From positions 1,265,731-1,329,730 of the forward strand of contig NZ_JABRPK010000001.1 in the NCBI RefSeq assembly GCF_013248995.1: 64,000 nt of DNA, given 5' to 3'. The position numbers were made by a program, and so were the translations under genes. The notes beneath the pieces were generated by a model. The model ran no database searches. It was not told the origin of the DNA and saw only the letters and a program-made list of their open reading frames with translations. Shown in pieces: positions 53,250-60,522 of the stretch (its first letter is position 1; each line of letters begins with the position of its first letter). The stretch is from Frigoribacterium sp. VKM Ac-2836. Its GTDB lineage: Bacteria; Actinomycetota; Actinomycetes; Actinomycetales; Microbacteriaceae.

Positions 53250-53334
53250 CCTGGGTTCGCTCAGGTTCCCCGTCAGGCATCCCCCGTCAGGCGGCGTCGA
53301 CGTCGAGTAGGAACACGCGCTGAGCGTGTGGCAT

Positions 53335-53787
53335 TCAGGGCTCGGTAGCTAGAGCGATCTTGAGCAGGAGCCGGTTGAGCTCTTTGCTCTCGTGCGCGCT
53401 GAGGGCCGCGTCGCCGAGGTCGTTGGCCGCCAGGGCTATCACCCATGCTTGCACGAGGACCTCCCTGCCAGCTTCCGTCATCCGCACGGGGTTTCGTCGC
53501 CCCTTGCCACGATCGCCGACACGACGAATCAGGTCCCGTGCTTCCAGCCCATCCAGGAGCGGGGCAACGCTCTGCGGTCGCAGCAGCACGGCCCGCGCGA
53601 TCTCAGCCGTCGTCAGCTCTCCTTCTCTCTCGAGGAACGCGAGGACCCCGAACTGGATCGGGTTAAGGCCGAGGTCAGCCAGGCGCTCAGCGAGCCGGTT
53701 CCCGACGAACCGTGCAACCCGGACGACGTTCCAGGTCAGAACGTCGTCCAGGTCCCGCGCGGCTTCGGAGTCCGGGAGGTGCGGCAT
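53335..53787 (-). CDS. MarR-family transcriptional regulator
   Basis: 150 residues. Winged helix: NPIQFGVLAFLEREGELTTAEIARAVLLRPQSVAPLLDGLE, RDLIRRVGDRGKGRRNPVRMT. It is divergent from the flavin-binding protein gene with a perfect 14-bp palindrome between, so it likely controls that operon and itself. Confidence 0.9.
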   Translation of the reverse strand: MPHLPDSEAARDLDDVLTWNVVRVARFVGNRLAERLADLGLNPIQFGVLAFLEREGELTTAEIARAVLLRPQSVAPLLDGLEARDLIRRVGDRGKGRRNPVRMTEAGREVLVQAWVIALAANDLGDAALSAHESKELNRLLLKIALATEP

Positions 53788-53832
53788 GCCCTCATCCTTC
53801 CATCGCGTGCTCTCGCCGCGTACGCTCCAAGA

Positions 53833-53846
53833 AACAGAATTCTGTT
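53833..53846. promoter_or_regulatory. Candidate MarR operator
   Basis: AACAGAATTCTGTT is a perfect 14-bp palindrome between the divergent MarR (start 53787) and PPOX (start 53866) genes. Confidence 0.65.
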
Positions 53847-53865
53847 ACTCGACGAGGAGAACGAC

Positions 53866-54360
53866 ATGACCGACACCACCCCCACCCAGCACCACGTCGC
53901 CGAGCTGGTCAGCGACGCTAAAGTCGCGATGCTGACCACGACGACCTCTGAGGGCCGGAGCGTCAGCCGCCCGATGGCCCTGCAGGAGGCCGAGTTCGAC
54001 GGCGACCTGTGGTTCTTCGCCTACGACGATTCCGCCAAGGCTCAGCAGATCGGCGCACACGAGCAGGTCAACGTCGCGTTCGTGAACATGAAGGGGCACA
54101 CCTGGACCTCGCTGGCGGGGCGGGCGACGATCGTCCACGACCGCACGAAGGCCGAGGACCTGTGGGCGAAGCCTCTTCAGGCCTGGTTCCCGGACGGGCT
54201 CGAGACGGACGGCCTCTGCCTCATCCGGGTCGAGGCAGACTCGGCCGAGTACTGGGAGGGCCCCGGCAGCACCGTCGCCTTCGTCGTCCAGACCGTCCGG
54301 GCAGCCGTGACGAGGAACCCCGACCGCGATCCGATCGAGAACGACACGGTCCAGCTGTGA
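53866..54360 (+). CDS. Pyridoxamine-5'-phosphate-oxidase-fold (general stress) protein
   Basis: 164 residues from the ATG at 53866 (GAGGAGA upstream). VAMLTTTTSEGRSVSRPMALQE, DGDLWFFAYDDSAKAQQI, TWTSLAGRATIVHDRTKAEDLW and AEYWEGPGS are the blocks of the general-stress-protein-26 group, which binds flavin. First gene of a two-gene operon controlled by MarR. Confidence 0.88.
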   Translation: MTDTTPTQHHVAELVSDAKVAMLTTTTSEGRSVSRPMALQEAEFDGDLWFFAYDDSAKAQQIGAHEQVNVAFVNMKGHTWTSLAGRATIVHDRTKAEDLWAKPLQAWFPDGLETDGLCLIRVEADSAEYWEGPGSTVAFVVQTVRAAVTRNPDRDPIENDTVQL

Positions 54361-55079
54361 CCCACGACGCGGCGCCCCTCGCCGCAGCCGGGCCCCAGCG
54401 CCTCCTGGTCCTCGGTGCCAACGGCCCCACGGGCCGCGAGGTGGTCCAGCAGGCCCTGAACCGGGGGCACCGCGTCGACGCCCTCACCCGGCACCCCGAG
54501 AGCTTCCCCCTGCACCGTCAGCGACTCCGGGTCGTCGCTGGCGATGCTACCGATCCTGCCGTGATCGACACCGCGGTCGCCGCCACCGACTCCGTCATCT
54601 GCACCATCGGCGCTGCGTTCACGCTGAAACCGGTCGAGGTCTATTCGGCAACGACCAGAAGCGTCATCGCGGCGATGGAGAACCACCACCGGCGACGCTT
54701 GATCGTCGTCACGTCAGCAGGGGTCCGCCGGTCCCACCATCAGAGCGGAATCGCCCAGGTCGTCGCCTACGGCCTCATGCGGCACGTGCTCGGGCGCACC
54801 GTCTACGACGACATGGCGAAGATGGAATCTCTCATCACAGCCAGCACCCTCGACTGGACGATCGTGCACCCGCCCGGGCTCGTCAGCATCCCAGGCCACA
54901 GCTACGCCGTCGCGGCGGACGAGATCGAGGGGAACCTCTGCGCCCGCGACGACCTCGCCCGGCTCCTCATCGACCAGCTCACCGATGACCGCTTCCTCCG
55001 GGGCATCGCCGCCGTGGCGACGCCAGGTCTCAGCATCAGTGCCGGCCACATGATCCGACACGAGATCCTCAAACGCTGA
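54357..55079 (+). CDS. NAD(P)-binding NmrA/SDR-like protein
   Basis: 240 residues. The GTG start overlaps the preceding stop (GTGA), so the pair is translationally coupled. Rossmann motif LVLGANGPTGREVVQQALNRGHRV, VVAGDATDPAVI, and VTSAGV; the YxxxK of classical SDRs is not evident, fitting the atypical NmrA/flavin-reductase class. Confidence 0.85.
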   Translation: MTHDAAPLAAAGPQRLLVLGANGPTGREVVQQALNRGHRVDALTRHPESFPLHRQRLRVVAGDATDPAVIDTAVAATDSVICTIGAAFTLKPVEVYSATTRSVIAAMENHHRRRLIVVTSAGVRRSHHQSGIAQVVAYGLMRHVLGRTVYDDMAKMESLITASTLDWTIVHPPGLVSIPGHSYAVAADEIEGNLCARDDLARLLIDQLTDDRFLRGIAAVATPGLSISAGHMIRHEILKR

Positions 55080-55116
55080 TAACGAGACGCTAGCCACTCT
55101 TGTTGCTGCGTATGAC

Positions 55117-55132
55117 GATCGTCTGTCGGGAC
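55117..55132 (+). repeat. Boundary motif copy 16
   Basis: GATCGTCTGTCGGGAC, 38 bp after the NmrA stop; preceded by the palindrome GACGATCGTC. Confidence 0.7.
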
Positions 55133-55215
55133 ACCCGCGTGAGCCTTGTCTCCGACACGATTGTTTCCTACTGCACCACGAGGCCGCGGGCTGCGAGGAC
55201 CACACAACTTCACTG

Positions 55216-55437
55216 TCAGGCCCGCGCCCGGGGGGCACTGTACGTGTGATCGTCGACGGCATCCCCAAAATCGACGCTGGCGCATTCTTGTAGGGCGACG
55301 TAGGTCATGAATTCATCGGGGGTGGCTCCTTCCCAGTGACGGGAACCGGGCGCGCACCAGATCACGTCACCCGGCCGCACCTCGAAGACGCTCTCGCCCT
55401 CGGTCTGAACAAGTCCGACGCCTTGAGCCCGGAACAC
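55216..55437 (-). pseudogene. Cupin, N-terminally truncated
   Basis: 73 residues containing only the second half of a cupin: GVGLVQTEGESVFEVRPGDVIWCAPGSRHWEGATP, followed by FMTYVALQE. Intact relatives have about 50 more residues with the first metal histidines. The break lies near 55440, where a weak inverted motif relative (CGGATAGACAGC, 55448) occurs. A GTG with GAGGAGG happens to precede the fragment, so it may still be translated. Confidence 0.65.
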
Positions 55438-55488
55438 CTACCTCCTCGGATAGACAGCGACACCTCACCTGCGCTGCGGGATCTCTGC

Positions 55489-55504
55489 AATCCGCTATTG
55501 GCCG
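55489..55504 (+). repeat. Boundary motif copy 17
   Basis: AATCCGCTATTGGCCG, 5 bp before the TetR stop. Confidence 0.6.
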
Positions 55505-55508
55505 TTGC

Positions 55509-56123
55509 CTACGACCGGTAGTCGTGGTCCCCGATTGTGCGCGCGGCGTCCAAGAGGTTGACATGGAAGTCGGGCTGGTCCCCGGCCGGCTGCAAGGCGA
55601 GCACAGTGGCGAAGCCGAACGTGACCGCGATGAGCCAGTCCGCGGTTCGAGTGGTGAGGCCCACGACCTGATCGGCGTCGGCGCGCTGCGCCGCCCAGGG
55701 CATGAGCGTCTGGACGAGCAGCGCACGGAGGTGTGCGACGTTGTCCTCGGCGACGAGCACGAGGTCCTCGTCCCTGGACATCTCGCCCCACACCTGCACC
55801 AAGACGCTCGTCTGGGCCCGGTTCGATGACGGGCCGGCGAGCAGACGAGCCAGGAGCGCCTCAGGGGTGACGGTCGTCGCCGATCCGTCCGGTTCTGCCG
55901 CCACCGCCGTGAAGCGCTCCTCGAGCATGGTCGACATCACGTGGCGAAGCAGCTCTGCCTTGCTGTCGAAGTGCGAGTAGATCGCACCGGACGACAGCCC
56001 GGAGGCGCGGACGATGTCCGCCATGGACGTCCCGCTGATGCCGTCGTCCGCAAAGCACTGCATCGCCGCGGCGGCGATCCGACGACGTCGCTCAAGCCGA
56101 GTGGATTCCCTGAGACGAGGCAT
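55509..56123 (-). CDS. TetR-family transcriptional regulator
   Basis: 204 residues. ERRRRIAAAAMQCFADDGISGTSMADIVRASGLSSGAIYSHFDSKAELL is a typical DNA-binding domain. It is divergent from a flavin monooxygenase gene, a common repressor/enzyme pairing for drug or aromatic modification. The pair forms one motif-bounded unit of about 2 kb. Confidence 0.9.
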   Translation of the reverse strand: MPRLRESTRLERRRRIAAAAMQCFADDGISGTSMADIVRASGLSSGAIYSHFDSKAELLRHVMSTMLEERFTAVAAEPDGSATTVTPEALLARLLAGPSSNRAQTSVLVQVWGEMSRDEDLVLVAEDNVAHLRALLVQTLMPWAAQRADADQVVGLTTRTADWLIAVTFGFATVLALQPAGDQPDFHVNLLDAARTIGDHDYRS

Positions 56124-56153
56124 GCAAACAGCATAATCGGTCTGCTAACGTCA

Positions 56154-56177
56154 CAAACAGCGCATACATTCGGTTTG
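56154..56177. promoter_or_regulatory. Possible TetR operator region
   Basis: CAAAC and GTTTG bracket 14 bp, and CAAACAGC is repeated at 56125 and 56154, between the divergent start codons. Confidence 0.35.
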
Positions 56178-56205
56178 CGAGTACTCGAACAGAGGAGCAC
56201 GGATC

Positions 56206-57414
56206 ATGGCACACCGAGCAGAGCAGCGTCACGTGATCGTGTCGGGGGCGAGCATCGCCGGCTTGTCGACCGCCTTCTGGCTGCACCGGGCGGGCTGGCA
56301 CGTGACAGTCCTGGAGCGTGCCCCGCAGTTCCGGGACGGTGGACAGAACGTCGACATCCGTGGGGTCGCCCGGGACGTGCTGCAGCGGATGGGACTCCTC
56401 GACGCGGTCAGGGCGGCCAACACCACCGAGACCGGGACTGTCGTCGTGAACTCGGACGGAACCGTCCGCGCGACCCTCCCGCCAGACGGACCGGAGGGCG
56501 CCACCGCTGAGCTGGAGGTGCTCCGCGGTGACCTGGCGAAGATCATTCTCGACGCCGTCCCAGACGTCGAGCTCGTGTACGGAGACAGCGTGGTCGAGGT
56601 CCGACACCGCTACGATCGGGTGGAGGTCGTGACCACCGCAAGACGGCACCTGGATGCCGACTTCCTCGTCGTCGCCGAAGGCGCCCGGTCGAGGACTCGG
56701 GACCGGCTCTTCCCCGCGGAGTCCATCCACCGCCGAGACCTCGACATCACGATGGCGGTCGGGACGATCCCCCGCACCGAGACGGACGACCAGACATGGC
56801 GGTGGTACAACGCCATCGGCGGGCGCTCGGTCCACCTTCGCCCCGACAACCACGGCACCACCCGCGCGATCCTCGCCTACGCCCCCGGGGAGGACCTCCT
56901 CGGAGTCGACCGTTCGGAAGCGCTGGCACGCGTGCGAAGCCGGTACGCCGACGTCGGCTGGCAGGCGCCACGCGTCCTCGACGCTCTCGAACATGCAGAT
57001 GACCTCTACTTCGATCAGCTCACCCAGATCCGGGTCGACCAGTGGCACCGCGGCCGGATCGTCCTCGTCGGTGACGCCGCCTGGTGCGTGACCCTGATGG
57101 GCGGCGGCGGAGCATCCCTCGCTCTCATCGGCGGTTACGCACTCGCAGCCGCGTTGACCGATCAGGCGAACGACGACCCTGAGAGTGCCCTCGCCGCCTA
57201 CGAGCAGTGGATGCGGCCCCTGGCCGATCGAGTGGGCCGGACCCCGAAGGCGCTCGTCCACTTCGCCTACCCACGGACTCGGGCAGGTCTTGCCGCTCGA
57301 GGCATCGCCGACCGTCTCGTGACGGCGACGATTCTCCGCAGCCTCGTCCAACGACTCCACGCCGGCAAGAAGGACGACGACCAGCTCACCCTCCCCACCA
57401 TGACCACGAACTGA
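56206..57414 (+). CDS. FAD-dependent monooxygenase (TetX/aromatic hydroxylase type)
   Basis: 402 residues, ATG with GAGGAGC upstream. FAD-binding SGASIAGLSTAFWLHRAGWHV with the E of LERAP, the middle motif DADFLVVAEGARSRTRD and GRIVLVGDAAWCVTLMGGGG are complete. Enzymes of this class hydroxylate aromatics or inactivate antibiotics; substrate not assigned. Confidence 0.9.
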   Translation: MAHRAEQRHVIVSGASIAGLSTAFWLHRAGWHVTVLERAPQFRDGGQNVDIRGVARDVLQRMGLLDAVRAANTTETGTVVVNSDGTVRATLPPDGPEGATAELEVLRGDLAKIILDAVPDVELVYGDSVVEVRHRYDRVEVVTTARRHLDADFLVVAEGARSRTRDRLFPAESIHRRDLDITMAVGTIPRTETDDQTWRWYNAIGGRSVHLRPDNHGTTRAILAYAPGEDLLGVDRSEALARVRSRYADVGWQAPRVLDALEHADDLYFDQLTQIRVDQWHRGRIVLVGDAAWCVTLMGGGGASLALIGGYALAAALTDQANDDPESALAAYEQWMRPLADRVGRTPKALVHFAYPRTRAGLAARGIADRLVTATILRSLVQRLHAGKKDDDQLTLPTMTTN

Positions 57415-57469
57415 CCAACACCGCCAATCCGCACTCCCGTCAGCATCTCTTGTGTGCAGCCCGGCAAGC

Positions 57470-57485
57470 GATCCCCTAACGGGCA
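57470..57485 (+). repeat. Boundary motif copy 18
   Basis: GATCCCCTAACGGGCA with upstream GGCAAGC; AAC variant of the core, 56 bp after the monooxygenase stop. Confidence 0.8.
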
Positions 57486-57897
57486 GTGTCGACGACGAGG
57501 TGAAGTCCCGCGGGATGACCAGCCTGTAACGACAAGCAGCATCTTGACCGAGGTGCAGCTTTCGGCGGAAGGTGCCTGGAGCCATCCCTTAGGAAAGGCT
57601 CCAGGCGCAGTCTCGTCGGCCGACCATGACATGGCCGGCTGACAGGACCGGAACGAAACCTCACGGCTCCGCCGCACCAAGCGTCGCCACGCCGCTTGGA
57701 TGAGATCTCGGCAAGTAGCGCCTTTGCTGCTCCCCGAAACCACCGACCACGCTACGCACCAGGCCAATTACCCAGAAGGGGCTTGACCATCCCCGGAACC
57801 GGCCGTGCTTTTCGCACCCTGACCCTGCAGGCCGCACCCTGCCCCCCTGACTAAGGCACCCCAGCGAGAGAGCCGGAACTGAGCCTGCGCTGCATTG
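57486..57897. other. Gene-free stretch of about 410 bp
   Basis: No reading frame here looks like protein. It holds the hairpin at 57574 and C-rich sequence near 57840. It may be a decayed cassette: it is bounded by the motif at 57470 and the following minus-strand gene. Confidence 0.5.
57574..57606. repeat. Perfect 10-bp inverted repeat
   Basis: GCCTGGAGCC and GGCTCCAGGC with a 13-base loop (12 bp if a T-G pair and one more pair are counted). No gene ends nearby, so it is not an obvious terminator. Confidence 0.6.
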
Positions 57898-58095
57898 TTA
57901 GCGCTGGTCGCGTGCGGGAACGAGCAAGAAGGCAAAGCCGACGAGGGCGGCGATGATGCCGATGACGACCAAGAACGTCGCCCAGCCGCTCCACACCGCT
58001 GGGGCGAAGTTGAGGATCAGCAATGCAATGACGATGAGGGCGATGCCGATGCCGAATCCGAGGTTCACCGCGCGCTTCTTAGAGCTCTTGTTCAT
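57898..58095 (-). CDS. Small two-helix membrane protein
   Basis: 65 residues from the ATG at 58093-58095, leaderless: minus-strand TAGGTT lies 6 bp upstream. Helices FGIGIALIVIALLILNFAP and ATFLVVIGIIAALVGFAFLL, short basic tail. Function unknown. Confidence 0.7.
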   Translation of the reverse strand: MNKSSKKRAVNLGFGIGIALIVIALLILNFAPAVWSGWATFLVVIGIIAALVGFAFLLVPARDQR

Positions 58096-58129
58096 CACGG
58101 CAACCTACGTCGCCAGATTCGACCCGGCA

Positions 58130-58143
58130 ACCATATCGGGCGG
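58130..58143 (+). repeat. Boundary motif copy 19 (weak)
   Basis: ACCATATCGGGCGG; only the right half matches. Confidence 0.4.
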
Positions 58144-58148
58144 TGACC

Positions 58149-58162
58149 CGAATGATCATTCG
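58149..58162. repeat. Perfect 14-bp palindrome
   Basis: CGAATGATCATTCG, between motif copies 19 and 20 and upstream of the small membrane protein gene. Could be an operator. Confidence 0.5.
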
Positions 58163-58172
58163 TCCAGATGAC

Positions 58173-58188
58173 AATCGTCTATCGGGCA
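58173..58188 (+). repeat. Boundary motif copy 20
   Basis: AATCGTCTATCGGGCA, exact core. From here to 58392 no gene is supported; an AAGGAGG near 58314 precedes only a poor short frame. Confidence 0.85.
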
Positions 58189-58392
58189 TCCCCGGAGCCC
58201 TCGTCGTCGGCGCAGAGTTTAGGTCTTGTATCCGGAAAGATAAAAGGGGTTGGCGAATTTTTCCCTGATAACGGACCCCGGCGACCTTCTAGCCGGCAGT
58301 GCTCGGTCTCATTAAGGAGGGGGATCACCCAATGCCGACATTCGTCTGTAGGCGCAGGACGCACAGAGAAGGCCCACGTGACACGATGAACC

Positions 58393-59100
58393 TCACCCGC
58401 CGGGGCAGTAGCCGCTCGTGCCGAAGCAGGGAGGCGGATCGTTGCGAGGCGCCTTGTTCACGTCGACGGATCTGCTGTCGAAGTATTCACGGCTGTACTC
58501 GATCCCCAGCACATACGCGGCCCCCGTCGCACTAATCGCCGTGGCTAGTTCGTCCCCTTCCAACCCAGCCGTGGACGAGACGACGACGTTCGTCGGGTGG
58601 AAGTAAGCACGGTCTAAGAAACCATCGACGGTCGCGACGACGATCGTCGTCTCGTCCGTTCCGTGCGCTCTCGACGCGGGATGCGTCGTGACAACGCCGA
58701 CGGCAGAATCGGCAAGCAAATCGAGGTCTTCTGAGCCCCTGAACGGGTCGACCGGCGAGATATTCGAGTCTTTGAGGGCAACAGCAGCTTGCTCGTGCGC
58801 CTGCTCGGAAGTAACTGCGTCGAGGAGGGCGTAGACGGCTCGGCCCTGTAGCGAGCAGCGAGTCCCGCTCGCGTCGACGAACAAACCAGACGGGTCATCG
58901 GCGTACCCGCAGGTGTCTTCCCGCGCGATGGTGATGCGGGGAGCGGATGCCGAACCGGGCCACGCTAATGCGTCGTCCGCCAGTGCTGTCGCCTCCGGCC
59001 GCACGTGCTCAGCAAGCGAAGGATCGACCGCCTCAGACGCGCAGCCCGTCAGAGTCAGACCCATCACCAGCACGAGCAGACCTGTTCGTTTCCCTCTCAC
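58393..59100 (-). CDS. Lipoprotein of unknown function
   Basis: 235 residues from the GTG at 59098-59100 (GAGGGGG 5 bp upstream). Signal peptide with lipobox MGLTLTGC; mature chain starts CASEAVDPSLAEHV. Later blocks include REDTCGYADDPSGLF, CSLQGRAVYALLDAVTSEQ and TTIVVATVDGFLDRAYFHP; four cysteines could form disulfides. Exported and membrane-anchored; family not recognised. Confidence 0.72.
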   Translation of the reverse strand: MRGKRTGLLVLVMGLTLTGCASEAVDPSLAEHVRPEATALADDALAWPGSASAPRITIAREDTCGYADDPSGLFVDASGTRCSLQGRAVYALLDAVTSEQAHEQAAVALKDSNISPVDPFRGSEDLDLLADSAVGVVTTHPASRAHGTDETTIVVATVDGFLDRAYFHPTNVVVSSTAGLEGDELATAISATGAAYVLGIEYSREYFDSRSVDVNKAPRNDPPPCFGTSGYCPGG

Positions 59101-59163
59101 TGTTCCCCCTCGACGCGAGCGTAACGTCCCTCCTCGACGGCAGAGCATCTGTGACCGAAGGAC

Positions 59164-59179
59164 CATCGGCTAACGGACG
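59164..59179 (+). repeat. Boundary motif copy 21
   Basis: CATCGGCTAACGGACG; AAC variant. It contains the TAG stop of the GNAT gene. Confidence 0.65.
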
Positions 59180-59670
59180 CTAAACCGAGCCCAGGAGTCG
59201 GCCGGCAGCTCCGGGCGGCCAGGGACATCGCGCTTTCTGAAGCTGCACTTTGGGTCGATCTCACTCGCTACCTTGCGCCAGAACCTCGTTGCGACGTCGT
59301 TGCGTTCTTGGTAGGCAACGGCCCACCGCCCAGGGTGCGCCGCGGTCAGTTCTGTCACGGCGACTTGTCCGATGCGAGAACGCCGCGCGCCGTGCGCGAC
59401 GAAAAAGCTGCTGATTATGTGCTCCTCAGCGTCGAGTCCGCGCAGGACCGCGAACCCGACCGGGTGCGATCCCGAGCGGAAGATGTGGGCCGACCAGCCC
59501 GGTTCCGAGAGGCCGGCGTCGAGTCGTTCCTGTCGGAAGCGGCCGCGTTCGTCAGGAAGCGTGCCGGTGAACGCGGACATCTCGTGGCGGAACATGGTCC
59601 AGAGCTGTTCGAGCTCGGGGCGGTGCCGCTCGTCAGCAGTGGAAATGGTGGGCGGCTTGAAAGTGGTCAT
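59170..59670 (-). CDS. GNAT-family N-acetyltransferase-like protein
   Basis: 166 residues from the ATG at 59668-59670. ELEQLWTMFRHEMSAFTG, HPVGFAVLRGLDAEEHIISSFFV, RRSRIGQVAVTELTAAHPGRW and VAYQERNDVATRFWRKV follow the GNAT fold, with RRSRIGQ in place of the usual Q/RxxGxG/A acetyl-CoA loop. Substrate unknown. The Shine-Dalgarno GAGG lies within a strong hairpin. C-terminal arginine and stop are made by the motif. Confidence 0.8.
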   Translation of the reverse strand: MTTFKPPTISTADERHRPELEQLWTMFRHEMSAFTGTLPDERGRFRQERLDAGLSEPGWSAHIFRSGSHPVGFAVLRGLDAEEHIISSFFVAHGARRSRIGQVAVTELTAAHPGRWAVAYQERNDVATRFWRKVASEIDPKCSFRKRDVPGRPELPADSWARFSVR

Positions 59671-59675
59671 ACAAG

Positions 59676-59704
59676 AAAACCTCCACCGAGCCGGTAGAGG
59701 TTTT
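59676..59704. terminator. Bidirectional hairpin with U tracts, overlapping the GNAT Shine-Dalgarno
   Basis: AAAACCTC pairs with GAGGTTTT, and ACCG with CGGT inside, loop AGC. It looks like a bidirectional terminator. On the minus strand the right arm carries the GNAT Shine-Dalgarno 9 nt before the ATG, so it may attenuate or hide that site. Confidence 0.65.
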
Positions 59705-59712
59705 GTTGCTGG

Positions 59713-59726
59713 CAGTCTATCGCTCC
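59713..59726 (+). repeat. Boundary motif copy 22
   Basis: CAGTCTATCGCTCC; shares its ending with copy 8. Confidence 0.5.
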
Positions 59727-59737
59727 GACCGGTTCGC

Positions 59738-59754
59738 CATCCCCCAACGAGACG
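59738..59754 (+). repeat. Boundary motif copy 23
   Basis: CATCCCCCAACGAGACG; AAC variant, like copy 15, only 25 bp after copy 22. Confidence 0.5.
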
Positions 59755-59759
59755 CCTCG

Positions 59760-60032
59760 TCAAGGCTTGCGGCGCACACCCTGTCGGTAGCTGAGCCATG
59801 CTGTCAGCACGAGCAAGCTGATGACGACGATGTCCGCGCCCACAAGGCTTGCGGTCGAGAACATGTGCACACCCTCGGCGGTGAACGTCGTGTCCGACAG
59901 GGGCGCATAGGCGAACCACCCGAAGGAGACCGGCTGCGCCGCCGCGGTGGCAAGGACGACGACGCCCACAACCAACGCGGCCAAGCCGGCAACCAGAACG
60001 AGGCGGGAAGTCAGACCAGCACGACGCGTCAT
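59760..60032 (-). CDS. Small two-helix membrane protein
   Basis: 90 residues, leaderless: minus-strand TATGGT lies 6 bp before the ATG at 60030-60032. Helices RLVLVAGLAALVVGVVVLAT and ASLVGADIVVISLLVLTAWL separated by a 30-residue outside loop (SFGWFAYAPLSDTTFTAEG). Function unknown; some actinobacterial proteins with the FGWFAYAPL motif accompany cytochrome oxidase-type genes, but none is near. Confidence 0.7.
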   Translation of the reverse strand: MTRRAGLTSRLVLVAGLAALVVGVVVLATAAAQPVSFGWFAYAPLSDTTFTAEGVHMFSTASLVGADIVVISLLVLTAWLSYRQGVRRKP

Positions 60033-60117
60033 GCCTGGACCATAGCGCGTCGGTTCGCGCACCAGGATGCCCGCGATTTGCCCGCCGTCCAACAGGCTGA
60101 TGGAAGTGCCGGTGGCC

Positions 60118-60133
60118 GATCCCCTATCGAGCT
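60118..60133 (+). repeat. Boundary motif copy 24
   Basis: GATCCCCTATCGAGCT, one change in the core. Confidence 0.8.
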
Positions 60134-60178
60134 CGCGCTGAGGGATCGAGGCATCAGGAATGCGCCTATGGTCGAGCG

Positions 60179-60424
60179 ATGTACGACCCAATCCCAACAC
60201 GTCTCAAGCCCTTGTGGTGGGAAGGCCTCGCAGGGGTGGGTTACGCGCTCGTCGCGGTCAGCGGGAGCATTCTGCTCTACAACTTCGCCCAGGACGATCG
60301 ATCGGCCGCCTGGCGCTGGACGCTGCTGGTCGCCGTCATTGTCGCGCTCTTTGTCGGTGCCGTTCTCTTCTCGAGGTGGGCAGGTAGGCACCGCCCTGCT
60401 GTACGCCAGCCATCGAGGGTCTAG
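60179..60424 (+). CDS. Small two-helix membrane protein
   Basis: 81 residues; leaderless, TATGGT 6 bp before the ATG. Helices WEGLAGVGYALVAVSGSILLY and WTLLVAVIVALFVGAVLFSR, basic tail. The next gene follows after 98 bp with no motif between, so the two may travel together. Confidence 0.7.
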   Translation: MYDPIPTRLKPLWWEGLAGVGYALVAVSGSILLYNFAQDDRSAAWRWTLLVAVIVALFVGAVLFSRWAGRHRPAVRQPSRV

Positions 60425-60522
60425 GCGACACCTCCCCAGTCTTCCTAGGGATTGCCGATGGGACACTCCACGAGGCCACTTGGACGTGCAACTCGTCGGG
60501 CTCGAGGTGACAAGGTGTGGCC

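Noticed and set aside
58299..58535. Plus-strand ORF with an apparent AAGGAGG
   Set aside because: Its product is Arg/Cys-rich and mostly antisense to the lipoprotein gene; the spacing to ATG is also poor.
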